Positions 14,864 through 24,327 of a DNA stretch of 64,000 nucleotides are shown here, in pieces. Within the stretch, counting starts at the first letter, position 1. Each line of letters opens with the position of its first letter. A program made the translations under genes and the position numbers. Source of the stretch: Candidatus Aminicenantota bacterium (GTDB lineage: Bacteria > Acidobacteriota > Aminicenantia > S016-38); assembly GCA_027068075.1 (NCBI GenBank), contig JAMOUJ010000002.1, positions 1-64,000 of the forward strand. The letters run 5' to 3'. A model generated the notes under the pieces. It saw only the letters and a program-made list of their open reading frames with translations, ran no database searches and was not told where the DNA came from.

Positions 14864-14878
14864 TTCTCTCTCCTCCTA

Positions 14879-15889
14879 TTATTGAATTAATAAAAAAAAC
14901 CAAAGGGTTTTGATATAGATACACCCAGCCTTATTTATTTGGTTATATGAATTTATTCCATCGATAACACACCCACCTCTGCAAAATCCTACTATGGGAC
15001 ATTTAAGGCAATTTTTAATTATAGTCTCCATTCTTTGTTTCATAAAACTTATCTGACGCTTAAGTAGAAAGCTATCAAAAATGTTTTTTATATTATCCCC
15101 TGAGATATAAGCGCCTGGAACATATTGACAAATATAAGAAAACATATCTCTTGAGATGTTATAATAGAGAATTGATTGTCCTATATTGGCACCTAACCCG
15201 TTGCAAAAAGGGGCATATTTTAAAAAAGAACCTTTTAGAACATTATTAAATAAGTCAAAGATATTATCAGTTATTAAAAAATTCTTCTTAGAGCTATAAT
15301 CCACTAACTCAAAAAATTTAAAAGCTATTTTTTCCCCTTCGCTTTCTTCTTTTCCCAGCAGATTTGGCGAAATTCTTGCGGAAGAAAATCCTATTTTTTG
15401 AAAAAAACCTATTTTTTCTTTATCAATCAATTCAAATTTTTCTATGGTTCCTTGAAAAGAAGTTCCTAACAAATTATTTTTTCTCAAAAGTTCTACTTTT
15501 CCTAAAATATCTTCAAAACTTTTTTTCCCGTTTTTATATCTCCTGGTAAAATTATGGTGTCTTTCATTCAAATCTATGCTTATATTTATAATTACACCGT
15601 TCTTCTTGAAGAATTTTACTAGTTCAGGCGTAAGTAGTGTAGCATTTGAATTAATTGAGATCTTTGCTTTTTGGGTGTAATCGCATACATAAAGTTCGCT
15701 AAATTCCTCTGACCATCCGCAGATGTGTTGGGGATATGAAGTTTCAAACTTCAGTGAAAAATTCAAAAAGTTCGCAGGTTCCTTTATGGAGACCTTAATT
15801 GATTCCTTGACATTTTGTTTCTCCCTTTTGTGATTACATGAGATAGTGAGAGGCAGGAAAAGAAGCAATATAAAGCCAACTCTTCTCAT
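14879..15889 (-). pseudogene. chimera: propeller lipoprotein start joined to a radical SAM/SPASM end
   Basis: The first about 80 residues are a lipoprotein signal (lipobox-like TISC) and the YPQHICGWSEEF...CDYTQKAK segment also found in the propeller at 23018-24232; the DNA match covers about 15,675-15,770. It then switches to radical SAM sequence: SINSNATLL, SIDLNERHHNF, and a SPASM end CLKCPIVGFCRGGC. The CxxxCxxC cluster motif and the N-terminal half of the SAM barrel are absent, so no SAM chemistry is possible. It has its own good ribosome site (AAGGAGGGAA). I read it as the product of a deletion that fused two neighbours in frame. Confidence 0.7.
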
Positions 15890-15899
15890 TTCCCTCCTT

Positions 15900-16943
15900 T
15901 TACCGGATAATTTTCCATTTTATTATGCTCCATTTATCTTCTTTCTTAGAGTAATGTAAAGAATAGAGAAAGGGCCAAGTCAATTTAAAACCCGAATTTA
16001 TATGAAGAGGGGATGGGACAACATCATATTGGGCATATAACAGGGGAATTTCCTCCCTGCCGAGAATCCTCTTCCTCCTCCAATCCCACAATTCAATTAC
16101 CGTCTTTTTTCGCCCAATTCCTTCGTTTAGAGCAACTGCTATATAGTCCCCATCCAAACTTATAGCAAAAATAGGCGGAAGAAACCCTGGATATTCTGCT
16201 TTATAGGAGTATTCCTTAGGTATTACTTCCTCTTTTAGCCTCTCGTATTCTTTCCCCCATTTTTTCTTCTCAAATTCCTTTTCAAGCAAAACATTTATTT
16301 CAAAATTGCCTTTAACGATTTTTCCAACTTCTATTTTATATTCCGTGTTCTTGGCAAAGGCTATATTTTTGCCATCAGAAGATACCAATAAAAAATCCCT
16401 GTTTAAATTTATCCTCTCCCCCTTTCTCCACTCCCCTGAGACCTCCTTCAGGACCTTTTGCCTGCCTTTCAATAAAATCAGGGCTTGCTCAGAAGCGATT
16501 ATTTCCCCTCCTCTTTTCTTAAAAACCGTCCCCAAAAGCAATGGGCTTTCCAAATCCCCCATAAAGTTTACCAGAAAAGGAAATTTAAGTTTAAAGCGAT
16601 ATTTTGCCTCTCCGATAAATTTTCCTTCTAAATCGAAAATTTGAACCGCTGATTTTAGTCTATCAAAAATCACAATTTTATTCTCCCAAAAAAGAGCCGC
16701 TGTGGGAATTAATATCTCACCTGGCCCTTCTCCTTTACGGACAAAAAATTCTTTCTTCTCCTTATCTAAAAACAGCTTAATTAAATATCCCTTGGCTTTT
16801 CCTGTTATTACTCCTAAGTTTTCTCCCTTCGCAAAGAATATTACTTCCTGATTGAAAGAATATTCCTCCGTCTTTAACAAATGTATAGCAAAAAGAAATC
16901 GGGCTGAGAGCAAGATTAAAAAAGTAAGGCAGATTTTTTTCAT
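15900..16943 (-). CDS. six-bladed beta-propeller protein
   Basis: A 347-residue protein with signal peptide (MKKICLTFLILLSARFLFA) and the motif VRKGEGPGEI at about residue 70, then IVIFDRLKSAVQIFDLEGKFIGEA, a typical blade. AAAGGAGGTTTAGG precedes the ATG. It overlaps the ABC-2 permease stop by four bases, so the propeller genes and the transporter share an operon. Confidence 0.78.
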   Translation of the reverse strand: MKKICLTFLILLSARFLFAIHLLKTEEYSFNQEVIFFAKGENLGVITGKAKGYLIKLFLDKEKKEFFVRKGEGPGEILIPTAALFWENKIVIFDRLKSAVQIFDLEGKFIGEAKYRFKLKFPFLVNFMGDLESPLLLGTVFKKRGGEIIASEQALILLKGRQKVLKEVSGEWRKGERINLNRDFLLVSSDGKNIAFAKNTEYKIEVGKIVKGNFEINVLLEKEFEKKKWGKEYERLKEEVIPKEYSYKAEYPGFLPPIFAISLDGDYIAVALNEGIGRKKTVIELWDWRRKRILGREEIPLLYAQYDVVPSPLHINSGFKLTWPFLYSLHYSKKEDKWSIIKWKIIR

Positions 16944-17590
16944 CCTAAACCTCCTTTAATAGTTTTTTCAATTGCCTTCCTAAAAGCAAACAACGAAAGC
17001 AAATTCAAGATAAGGAACAACGCCCAGAACTTCAGCGAAAGCTCCTTAACCACAGGGTCAAGGAAGGCGGATAGAGGAAACTCCTTGGTAAGGGAGGTTG
17101 CGAAAATCATAAGAACCACAAGAAAAACATTCAGGTTGCCAGGGAGGAAGGAGGAGAAGAAAAGGGAATAACTCAGGACCAAAAGCAAGGTAAGGAGGTA
17201 TCCCCAGAGGACCTCCTCGCCAACGAGTCCAAATTTGAACTTGAAATAAATGTATACAGGGAGAAGTAAGGCCACTATGGGCACAAGGGTATAGAGGAGA
17301 TAACTCACCCACCAGGACCCCATGTAGGAGGCGGCGGATATGGGCCTCGTAAACAGCATTTCGGTGTACCCTGCCTGGCGGTCCCTTCCCGCAGAATCAA
17401 GGGTTGCGATAAGGGCAAAATACAGGGAGAAAGCAAGGAAGCGCCCCCAGAAGGACCTGAAAAGGGCCTTCTCTGCCGGAGGAGAGTAAAAGGCCATGAA
17501 AAGCCAAAGTATTCCGCCTATAAGAAGAAGGGTTATATACCCCCTATTCCGCATTTTAGCAAGGAGTGTGTATTGGAGGAGTCCCTTCAT
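16940..17590 (-). CDS. ABC-2 transporter permease
   Basis: A 216-residue membrane protein with about six hydrophobic segments and the RDRQAGYTEMLFTRPIS segment typical of ABC-2 permeases (short cytoplasmic loop after the second helix). It overlaps the ATPase gene 17587-18285 by four bases. Substrate unknown. It stands at the head of an operon of propeller and chimeric genes reaching to 12854. Confidence 0.82.
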   Translation of the reverse strand: MKGLLQYTLLAKMRNRGYITLLLIGGILWLFMAFYSPPAEKALFRSFWGRFLAFSLYFALIATLDSAGRDRQAGYTEMLFTRPISAASYMGSWWVSYLLYTLVPIVALLLPVYIYFKFKFGLVGEEVLWGYLLTLLLVLSYSLFFSSFLPGNLNVFLVVLMIFATSLTKEFPLSAFLDPVVKELSLKFWALFLILNLLSLFAFRKAIEKTIKGGLG

Positions 17591-18285
17591 TTTTCTCCCC
17601 TTGTTATTTCAAGATAAATGGCCTCTATCTCATCGCCTGTTTTTCCCTTGGCCTTAACCTCTGCCACTGCCTTCCCCTTCCTTATAAAAACTATACGGTC
17701 GGTCACCTTGGGAAGGTTAGCAAGGGAATGGGAACTTAAAAGGACGGTTCTTTTTCCCCTCTGCTGGTTTATAAACTCCCTGAAATTGACCACCGTCTCA
17801 GGGTCAAGTCCATCAAAGGGCTCGTCCAAGATGATAAGATTCGCTCTTTTGTAATTCAGGAGAGAGGCGGCAGCAAAGGCTCTCCTTCGCAGGCCCTTGG
17901 AAAGCGAACCCAAGGATTTTCCCAGCCACCCTGCGAGGTCAAATCTTTCTATGAGTTCGCTGACTTCATTCTCCGCATGGTAAAAGGAGGCGTGAATGCT
18001 GAGGAGCTCCTTTACCTTTATTCCTTCGGGAAAGGCAGGGTTTTCCGGAAGATAGCAGATCGCAGACAAAACCTCCCTTCCCCTGGCCTTCCCCCAATAC
18101 AAAACTTCTCCTCCGTCCTCTTTGAGGTATTTTGCAAGTATCCTGAAGAAGGTGGTCTTTCCTGCGCCGTTGGGGCCTATGAGGGCCACGGTCTCCCCTT
18201 CGTAGGCGATGAAATCAAAACCGTCCAGGGCTTTGCTTCTACCAAAGGATTTAACCACACCTCTGGCCTTTAGAATCGCTCTCAT
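17587..18285 (-). CDS. ABC transporter ATP-binding protein
   Basis: A 232-residue ATPase with Walker A GPNGAGKTT, signature LSKGLRRR, Walker B LIILDEPFDGLD and a switch His in LLSSHSLANL. It partners the permease 16940-17590. A TATAAT lies just upstream of the start on this strand in the short gap to the divergent gene at 18323, so it is probably the first gene of the operon. Confidence 0.9.
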   Translation of the reverse strand: MRAILKARGVVKSFGRSKALDGFDFIAYEGETVALIGPNGAGKTTFFRILAKYLKEDGGEVLYWGKARGREVLSAICYLPENPAFPEGIKVKELLSIHASFYHAENEVSELIERFDLAGWLGKSLGSLSKGLRRRAFAAASLLNYKRANLIILDEPFDGLDPETVVNFREFINQQRGKRTVLLSSHSLANLPKVTDRIVFIRKGKAVAEVKAKGKTGDEIEAIYLEITRGEK

Positions 18286-18322
18286 ACCATTATTATAGCA
18301 TTCTGTGCTAAAATTTAAAGCG

Positions 18323-18853
18323 ATGAGAAAACTTTACGAGAAAATAGGAAGACCCTGGGTGGTTCTGGTTTCAGGGGCAACGGCAGGAGTCTGCATGGTG
18401 GCCCTCTCGGTTCTCATGGCAAGGGAACTTCCTCCCCACGCTCCGGGGATAATCCCCATGGAACTGGCCTTCACAAAGGGAAAACTGGTCCAGATATTAA
18501 ACTCCTGGGGAAAGGCCCTGAATACCTACTTGAAAATCATGTGGATAGATTACCTCTACGCCCTGGCCTACGGAGTATTTCTGGCGGGCCTTTTCTCTAT
18601 GGTCTCCAGGGAACAGGGTAAACCGCCCGGAAGGGGAAAAATCCTCTTCTTTTCCCTGCCCTTCCTGGCTGGGGTTTTAGATTGGGTGGAAAATACCCTT
18701 CATCTTGCCCTTCTTCCTGGATATCGCTCCCTCTCCGCTCCCACCGTGTTTGCCCTGTCCCTTATCTCCCTGGTGAAGTGGTTGGCGGCCCTGGTTTCTA
18801 TTCTCGCTATTGCTTTCTTTCTGGTGAAAAGGATCAAAAGGCTATTATTCTGA
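18323..18853 (+). CDS. membrane protein of unknown function
   Basis: A 176-residue protein with four or five hydrophobic segments (VLVSGATAGVCMVALSVLM, YLYALAYGVFLAGLF, ILFFSLPFLAGVLDWVENTLHLALL, LVKWLAALVSILAIAFFL). I choose the ATG at 18323; a GTG at 18305 is in frame but overlaps the promoter-like TGCTAAAAT. No ribosome site is seen. It is the only plus-strand gene in the first 26 kb and its end overlaps the convergent propeller gene by 9 bases. Not recognised. Confidence 0.7.
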   Translation: MRKLYEKIGRPWVVLVSGATAGVCMVALSVLMARELPPHAPGIIPMELAFTKGKLVQILNSWGKALNTYLKIMWIDYLYALAYGVFLAGLFSMVSREQGKPPGRGKILFFSLPFLAGVLDWVENTLHLALLPGYRSLSAPTVFALSLISLVKWLAALVSILAIAFFLVKRIKRLLF

Positions 18854-19816
18854 GCATGCGGGTGCATTGATCTCGTGGAGGATTATTTCGTTGCCGTCGT
18901 CGGTTTCGTTTACCTGTATCCAGTAGGGATAAATGAATTTAATGGCCGACTCCTTCAGGGTGAGTTTTTTAACCTCCTTCCCCTCGGCGGTGTATATGTG
19001 GTAAATGTGGGGAGCATCAGGGGTCCACTCCTTGACCACAAAGCACCTTCCAAAGGAATAGGTTTTCTCTATCTTGGGGAATTCGTCCCTGAAGGTTAGT
19101 TTCATGCCCCGGGCTTTTACCATCTCCACGAATCTCTTCTCCTCCTCAAGGAATTTCTTCTTCCATTCTTTGGTAACCTTGTGGTGGGAAAGGGGAAGTT
19201 CAAAGGCTCTGAGAAGGCTTCCGTCCTTTTTGTAAATCTTTACCCTGGCAGGGCCAAGTTCCACTAAGGCGACCGCATCCCCTACCCTAACCAAAGCGGG
19301 GAAACTTTCCGGAGGATAAACTAATTCCATTCCCTTAAGCGCAGGCCCCGGAACCTTGATTATTTCCTTCTCCTCCTTTCCCTTGCGGTAGACGGTTATA
19401 ATCATCTTCCTGTCCGGCCCAAAACTGGAGGTGGAAAAGAATATAACATCTTTGAAGGGAACAGCGCTCACTATGGGAAAGTGCTCAAAGACTATGGACC
19501 TTTTGAAGTTTCCCGAAAGGTCAAAGACCTGAAACCTCTTGTTCAGGGTATCGGAAAGGTAAAGTTCCCCGTCCACGATGTAAATCCTGTAGGAATGCTT
19601 GAAATCCCCTGGCCCTGTGCCTTTTTTTCCGAACTCTTTTATAAGTTTTCCGTCCATGGTGTAGATATAAACTTTGTATAGTTTTCGGGAAAGGACGAAA
19701 ATCTTGCCCTTGGTCAGGGCCAGGTCTGTTATCTCAGGGGCCGAGACCTTCACGGTCAGGGCAAAGGCTCCCGCTGCCATTAAAACAAAAGCCAGGGTCT
19801 TAAAAATCCTTCTCAT
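18845..19816 (-). CDS. six-bladed beta-propeller protein
   Basis: About 323 residues from the ATG at 19816, chosen because AAAGGAGGTAATC precedes it. Signal peptide MRRIFKTLAFVLMAAGAFA; family motif GKKGTGPGDFKHSYRIYI; a blade-like LYLSDTLNKRFQVFDLSGNFKRSI follows. It is the last gene of the operon that starts at 24232, downstream of four more propellers. Confidence 0.8.
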   Translation of the reverse strand: MRRIFKTLAFVLMAAGAFALTVKVSAPEITDLALTKGKIFVLSRKLYKVYIYTMDGKLIKEFGKKGTGPGDFKHSYRIYIVDGELYLSDTLNKRFQVFDLSGNFKRSIVFEHFPIVSAVPFKDVIFFSTSSFGPDRKMIITVYRKGKEEKEIIKVPGPALKGMELVYPPESFPALVRVGDAVALVELGPARVKIYKKDGSLLRAFELPLSHHKVTKEWKKKFLEEEKRFVEMVKARGMKLTFRDEFPKIEKTYSFGRCFVVKEWTPDAPHIYHIYTAEGKEVKKLTLKESAIKFIYPYWIQVNETDDGNEIILHEINAPACSE

Positions 19817-20969
19817 GATTACCTCCTTTGTATTTTGCTTCATCTATGGCTATTTCAAAAATTTTCCCGGGTTTCAGGGAAACGGAATAAAATTTTATGC
19901 CGTCGCAAAAAACCGGCAAGCCCGGGACGGATATAACGGAAAACTCCCTGGTTTTCAGGTCAATTCTTATTATAAAATGGGATAGGTTCTCCTCGGAAGG
20001 CGGATTTATCCTGTTTCTTTCAAGAATTGCATATAGAAAATGGTCTTTCGCAAAAAGCCCGCTTACGGCGTAGATGGTTTCTACTCCCCCTTTCAGAAGT
20101 TCCTCGTAATTCAACCACGCAGTTGGAAAATTGTATTCCTCATCAAAGTTAAGTTTAAACTTCCTCGTGGGCTTCCCGTCCAGGGAGCATTGGTAAATTT
20201 CAAGGGTTCCCTGCAGGGGATAGACAAAGGCGAGGTAAAGCCCCTTTTCCCCCACGGTAAAGACGGTATCCTGAAGGAGCAGGTTCGCCTCCCTGCCCTT
20301 CGCCTTCCTTGATTTTACAAAAATTTCTTTTACTCCCTTGCCCCTAATTTGAACCGCAGGAATATGAGGAACCAGCCTCCTTCTCTGAACAAATATGCGT
20401 CCGTTATAAGCGATTAAATTTTGAACCAGCATGTCCTTCAAATCCAGAGTTTTTACAATGTGGAAAGAATGGTCTAAAAAATTAAATAGGTTTATTCTCC
20501 TCAAACCTATCAATTGGCCGGAGGGGGAAGCGACCAAATAGGAAAACTTTGTCTTCATGAGTTCTTTACAGGTTTCAGCATCGTAAATTGTCCTTATAAG
20601 GGACATGCCCTCCAGTTTTTCCGTCAAAAAGTAAATTTTGCCTTTATTCTTGAACACGCTCTTTAATTTGTCTTCAAAGGGACAAAGCAATTTCTGCCTC
20701 AATTTCCCCCTGGCTTTCATCCTCTTTAAGGCAACAGTTTCTGGAAATTCATCTCTTCTATCCCTGGCCAAATTCATTTGCTTTTTCTGGTATTCCGCAA
20801 AAAGGTCTGGCATGGTTTTTACCCATATGGAAATAATCATCCTGTATTTGAGGGAGGCCTTGCTCCTTTTTTCAACTTCTTTTTCAAGGGCAAAATAATG
20901 AAAAAGCGCCCTTACATCCGCAAAAAGCAAGAAGGAAAATACGAGGAGGGAAAATAATTTACTTCTCAT
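19800..20969 (-). CDS. secreted propeller-like protein with a helical insert
   Basis: 389 residues with a signal peptide (KLFSLLVFSFLLFADVRA). Residues about 25-95 are charged and helical in appearance; the rest has strand repeats (NGRIFVQRRRLVPHI, FYSVSLKPGKIFEIAIDEA) like the neighbouring propellers, but no GxGPxE motif is seen. It overlaps both neighbours by 11-17 bases. Family membership is inferred from context and strand pattern. Confidence 0.65.
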   Translation of the reverse strand: MRSKLFSLLVFSFLLFADVRALFHYFALEKEVEKRSKASLKYRMIISIWVKTMPDLFAEYQKKQMNLARDRRDEFPETVALKRMKARGKLRQKLLCPFEDKLKSVFKNKGKIYFLTEKLEGMSLIRTIYDAETCKELMKTKFSYLVASPSGQLIGLRRINLFNFLDHSFHIVKTLDLKDMLVQNLIAYNGRIFVQRRRLVPHIPAVQIRGKGVKEIFVKSRKAKGREANLLLQDTVFTVGEKGLYLAFVYPLQGTLEIYQCSLDGKPTRKFKLNFDEEYNFPTAWLNYEELLKGGVETIYAVSGLFAKDHFLYAILERNRINPPSEENLSHFIIRIDLKTREFSVISVPGLPVFCDGIKFYSVSLKPGKIFEIAIDEAKYKGGNHEKDF

Positions 20970-21969
20970 AACTCATCCTCCATATCTGAAAAATCTCATC
21001 TTCGTCTTCCATGTTTTTCAATAAAACATCACATCCCTTCACATCGTAAACCCTCCAAACTCCCTGAAGGACTTTTTTGGATAAAACCTTTCCTTCCTCA
21101 GATAGGATTATAAGAAGGGTCTCGTTCTGAATGGCCTTTTTTCTTTCCATTTCCTTTTTTAAAAGAACTATTAAAAAATCCCCTCTGTCCAGCACATGGA
21201 GAGACTCCACTAAAATCTGCACGCTTCTTGGAGGATATTTCAATGGAACCCTGAGGAGGAAATCCGGGAATTTGTAGTTTTTTATAAAATTAAGGGGGAT
21301 GATTTTTGCATCCGTTTTTCCCGGCGAAAAAACATATAGAAAATTGCGAGGGTCGTATCCCCTGAAGGTAACTGCCGCAATTTTCAAATTGCGGTTGTAG
21401 CCGAGAAGCATAAAACCGAATCTTACCTTATTTAGGAACAGCCATTTATCCTTTCTGAGATAGGGTGGGAGGCCTGGAAGTATTTTCCTTAAGACCTTGC
21501 CCTTCATATCTATTACAAAAATATTGGCCAATTCATGAGGGGAAGAAACAGAGGCGTATATTTTACCCTGGTGTAAAAAGAAATCGTTTATGTTGAAGGG
21601 CAAATGGTAAGAATCCATGTAGTTTAAATGGGCATCAAAGACCGAAAGTCTTTTCAAATTAATATCCCAAACATAAACACGCCCTCCTTCAACGAAAATT
21701 TTGAAGGGTGCCCTGAACTCTCCAGGCCCGTTCCCCTTTCTCCCTGCTTCCCCAAGGAATTTCCCTTCCCTTGAATATTTCCTCAAAAAACACCCTCTAA
21801 AATCAAGGACATAAACATTTCCTTTCTCATCAAACTTCATGTCCGAGGGAAGATAAAGGGTGTAATGGGGGCTGGCTTGCTGCTTTAAATCCAAAATCTT
21901 AGTCCATTTTTTGCTCTGCCCACTGTAAAGGAAAAGTGCCGTAAAAATCCAAATCAACGCTTTCTTCAT
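20959..21969 (-). CDS. six-bladed beta-propeller protein
   Basis: 336 residues with signal peptide (KKALIWIFTALFLYSG). A first blade (SDMKFDEKGNVYVLDFRG) is followed by the motif GRKGNGPGEFRAPFKIFV and VYVWDINLKRLSVFDAHL, a clear match to the 6-bladed propeller pattern. It overlaps neighbours by 4 and 11 bases, within the operon 24232-18845. Confidence 0.82.
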   Translation of the reverse strand: MKKALIWIFTALFLYSGQSKKWTKILDLKQQASPHYTLYLPSDMKFDEKGNVYVLDFRGCFLRKYSREGKFLGEAGRKGNGPGEFRAPFKIFVEGGRVYVWDINLKRLSVFDAHLNYMDSYHLPFNINDFFLHQGKIYASVSSPHELANIFVIDMKGKVLRKILPGLPPYLRKDKWLFLNKVRFGFMLLGYNRNLKIAAVTFRGYDPRNFLYVFSPGKTDAKIIPLNFIKNYKFPDFLLRVPLKYPPRSVQILVESLHVLDRGDFLIVLLKKEMERKKAIQNETLLIILSEEGKVLSKKVLQGVWRVYDVKGCDVLLKNMEDEDEIFQIWRMSYEK

Positions 21970-23021
21970 GGCAGTTTAAGTTTAAACTCGGTTAATTTAA
22001 ATTCGTCGCCCTCGGAAGTGAGGAAGAATAGATCGTTTCTTTCCCGGTTAAAATAGGTGAGTATTTCCGATTCTGAGCCTGCCCCGGTATGGAGAACCCT
22101 TAACTCCCTCAGAAATTCCCCGCTGCTTCGGTAAATCTGAAGGTAAATGTCCCGTCCCTCTCCCGCCGGGGAGGAAAAGATAAGGAGTATCTCTCCTTTT
22201 TTAGTGCAGAAAAGTCCTTCCACGAAGGAAAATTTACTAAGAAGTCCAGCAAGTTTTGCATCCTGCCTGTTCCACACCGCCCTTTTCATTTCCTTTGTCA
22301 CGAAGGGAGGATTGAATTTCTCGCTTTTCCTTCCGAAGAATTTCACCCTGCCTTCCTTATCCCTCTTTAGGATGCGGAAATCCACGGCGGAGGCGAAATA
22401 AATTTCCCCTCGGCACTCATCGGCATAGTTTTCTGGAGAGAGTATTACCAACTCCTCCAAGAATTTCCTTCCGTATTCTTCCTCGTTTTTTACCCCATAA
22501 CAAACGAGGGAAGGCAAAATGTATTGGTATCTTCCTTTTTTCAAATTAAACTTGAAAACACTGTAAGTTTTATTTCCTTCTTTTTCCTGTGAATGCCCTG
22601 AAACTAACAGTTCTTCAGAGTTAAGGAATTTAAAATGGAAGGCAAAGTCGTAAAATTTGGCGGACTTGTAAAATTGCAACCCCATTTCTGGAGTGATTTT
22701 GTAGAGAAAAAGTTTCTTTTTCTTGAAATCGTAAACCAACAAAAAATCCTGCCAGGAAGATAAAGCCATTGGATTCAAAAACTCATCAGGTCCCTGCCCC
22801 CTTCTTCCGAAGACTCTGACGAGTTTCCCTGTTCGGTCGTATATTTTTACATTCCCCGCCCTGCGGTCAAGAACGAAGGCTATCCCTCCTTTCACCACGA
22901 AGGCCACGGGTTCCTTCAATATGACCTTTTTCTGGTGAAAAAGCAACTCCCTAACTTTCCTAACATCAAAGGAAAGCAAAAGTGGAAAAACAAGGAAAAA
23001 ACCCACAAGCCTCGTTTTCAT
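21966..23021 (-). CDS. six-bladed beta-propeller protein
   Basis: 351 residues: signal-like start (RLVGFFLVFPLLLSF), first blade IAFVLDRRAGNVKIYDRTGKLVRVF, and motif GRRGQGPDEFLNPMAL. Overlaps of four bases on either side show a tightly packed operon. Function unknown. Confidence 0.82.
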   Translation of the reverse strand: MKTRLVGFFLVFPLLLSFDVRKVRELLFHQKKVILKEPVAFVVKGGIAFVLDRRAGNVKIYDRTGKLVRVFGRRGQGPDEFLNPMALSSWQDFLLVYDFKKKKLFLYKITPEMGLQFYKSAKFYDFAFHFKFLNSEELLVSGHSQEKEGNKTYSVFKFNLKKGRYQYILPSLVCYGVKNEEEYGRKFLEELVILSPENYADECRGEIYFASAVDFRILKRDKEGRVKFFGRKSEKFNPPFVTKEMKRAVWNRQDAKLAGLLSKFSFVEGLFCTKKGEILLIFSSPAGEGRDIYLQIYRSSGEFLRELRVLHTGAGSESEILTYFNRERNDLFFLTSEGDEFKLTEFKLKLP

Positions 23022-24232
23022 TTTTCTTTCCCTATGGAGCGTATAGAATAGACATTTACGAGGTTCTCGTCCTTCTCTTCGTCAAAGGTCCCATAGGCGA
23101 AAAATTTCTCTTCCATATTTAAATAAATCTGAGAAAAACTACCCTTATGCTCCCATAAACTAAAGAGAAAATGGGTTCCTATGGGAAGCCTTATCCTCCA
23201 ACTCCTCTGCCCATTTATATCTACCAAAATTCCCTCCCCCTCCATCTTCTCTAAATCTAAATCCGTAAGGAAAAGGAGTTTTCCCTTCCCTGCAGGGAGC
23301 ATGTAAAGATAATATAAACTTTCGTTCGGAATCACCTTAAACTCAAGCACAGTTCTCTTTAGTTTAAGAAGTAGTTCAGACCATCCAATCTCCCCCATTT
23401 TCTTTATCTCATCCTTTGAAAACACCAGGGGTTTTAAAAATGGAAGTTCGTAATAATAAAGTCGCCCATCGTTTTTCAGAGCGTAAAAACCAGCAATGTT
23501 GCTCATGCTAAAGAAAATCTCTCCCCCTCCCTCGTAAACAAAGGGCTTTGGACCTAACCAAACTAAAAAAATGGCCCGGCCTCTCCTATCCTTCCCCCCG
23601 TAATATAAAACCCCTTTGTAATTGGCCTTGAATACCTTCAATTTCTCCTTGAGTTTCAATCTCCCCACCTTCTTCATCCTTTCAAACCTTACTTCATAAT
23701 CCCTCTCAGCATCCTCCTTATCGTCATAGACCATGGCAAAAACCTCATCCCCTCTGAAGTCCAAACCCCCTATGCGAAACTCTCCTTCTATAAAATTAGC
23801 CCATTCCACTTCTCCCCCCTCACCTAAGCACGCTATCTTAAATCCATTGAATATGTAATATTTTTCTCCTATTTTCTTCACCCTGGCGATTATCTCCGTG
23901 AATTCATCCGGGGCCGAGGGCTCTCCCCTCTTAAGCAAAATTTCTCTTTTCAAACCACCATCCGTCGTATTTATCACTTTCACCTTGATAAGATTTTTCG
24001 CCTTTTGGGTGTAATCGCATACATAGAGTTCGCTAAATTCCTCCGACCATCCGCAGATGTGCTGGGGATACGAGGCTTCCGGTTTCAGGGAAAAGTCCAG
24101 GGTTTCCTCCGGGGGTTTTACGGGAAGGATGGCCCCGGGAGAATTATCCCCCTCGCTGGGGTGAGCACAGCAAAATAAGAACAGCGCAAGAAAAACGAGG
24201 AGAAAAGGATGAATCCTTGAGGTTAACCTCAC
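23018..24232 (-). CDS. beta-propeller lipoprotein, first gene of the propeller operon
   Basis: 404 residues from a GTG at 24232 with GGGAGG six bases upstream. Lipoprotein signal ending LFLFCCAHP; then YPQHICGWSEEFSELYVCDY, which is shared with the chimera at 14879-15889, and LLKRGEPSAPDEF, a variant of the family motif. The two Cys-containing stretches could form a disulfide. This is the head of a five-gene run of propeller proteins. A sigma-70-like promoter lies at 24328-24356. Confidence 0.8.
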   Translation of the reverse strand: MRLTSRIHPFLLVFLALFLFCCAHPSEGDNSPGAILPVKPPEETLDFSLKPEASYPQHICGWSEEFSELYVCDYTQKAKNLIKVKVINTTDGGLKREILLKRGEPSAPDEFTEIIARVKKIGEKYYIFNGFKIACLGEGGEVEWANFIEGEFRIGGLDFRGDEVFAMVYDDKEDAERDYEVRFERMKKVGRLKLKEKLKVFKANYKGVLYYGGKDRRGRAIFLVWLGPKPFVYEGGGEIFFSMSNIAGFYALKNDGRLYYYELPFLKPLVFSKDEIKKMGEIGWSELLLKLKRTVLEFKVIPNESLYYLYMLPAGKGKLLFLTDLDLEKMEGEGILVDINGQRSWRIRLPIGTHFLFSLWEHKGSFSQIYLNMEEKFFAYGTFDEEKDENLVNVYSIRSIGKEK

Positions 24233-24327
24233 GGCGTCCTCCCTTTTTGGAAACCTCTGGAGGAGTAAATCCCCACCACCGGCCCACCTCCAGGCCCCGT
24301 TCTCGTTAAAGGCCTCATTATAATCTT

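Noticed and set aside
15185-15215. TTGGCACCTAACCCGTTGCA, like a sigma-54 promoter on the plus strand
   Set aside because: GG and GC are 15 positions apart instead of 12, and it lies inside the chimeric maturase gene with no plus-strand gene downstream.
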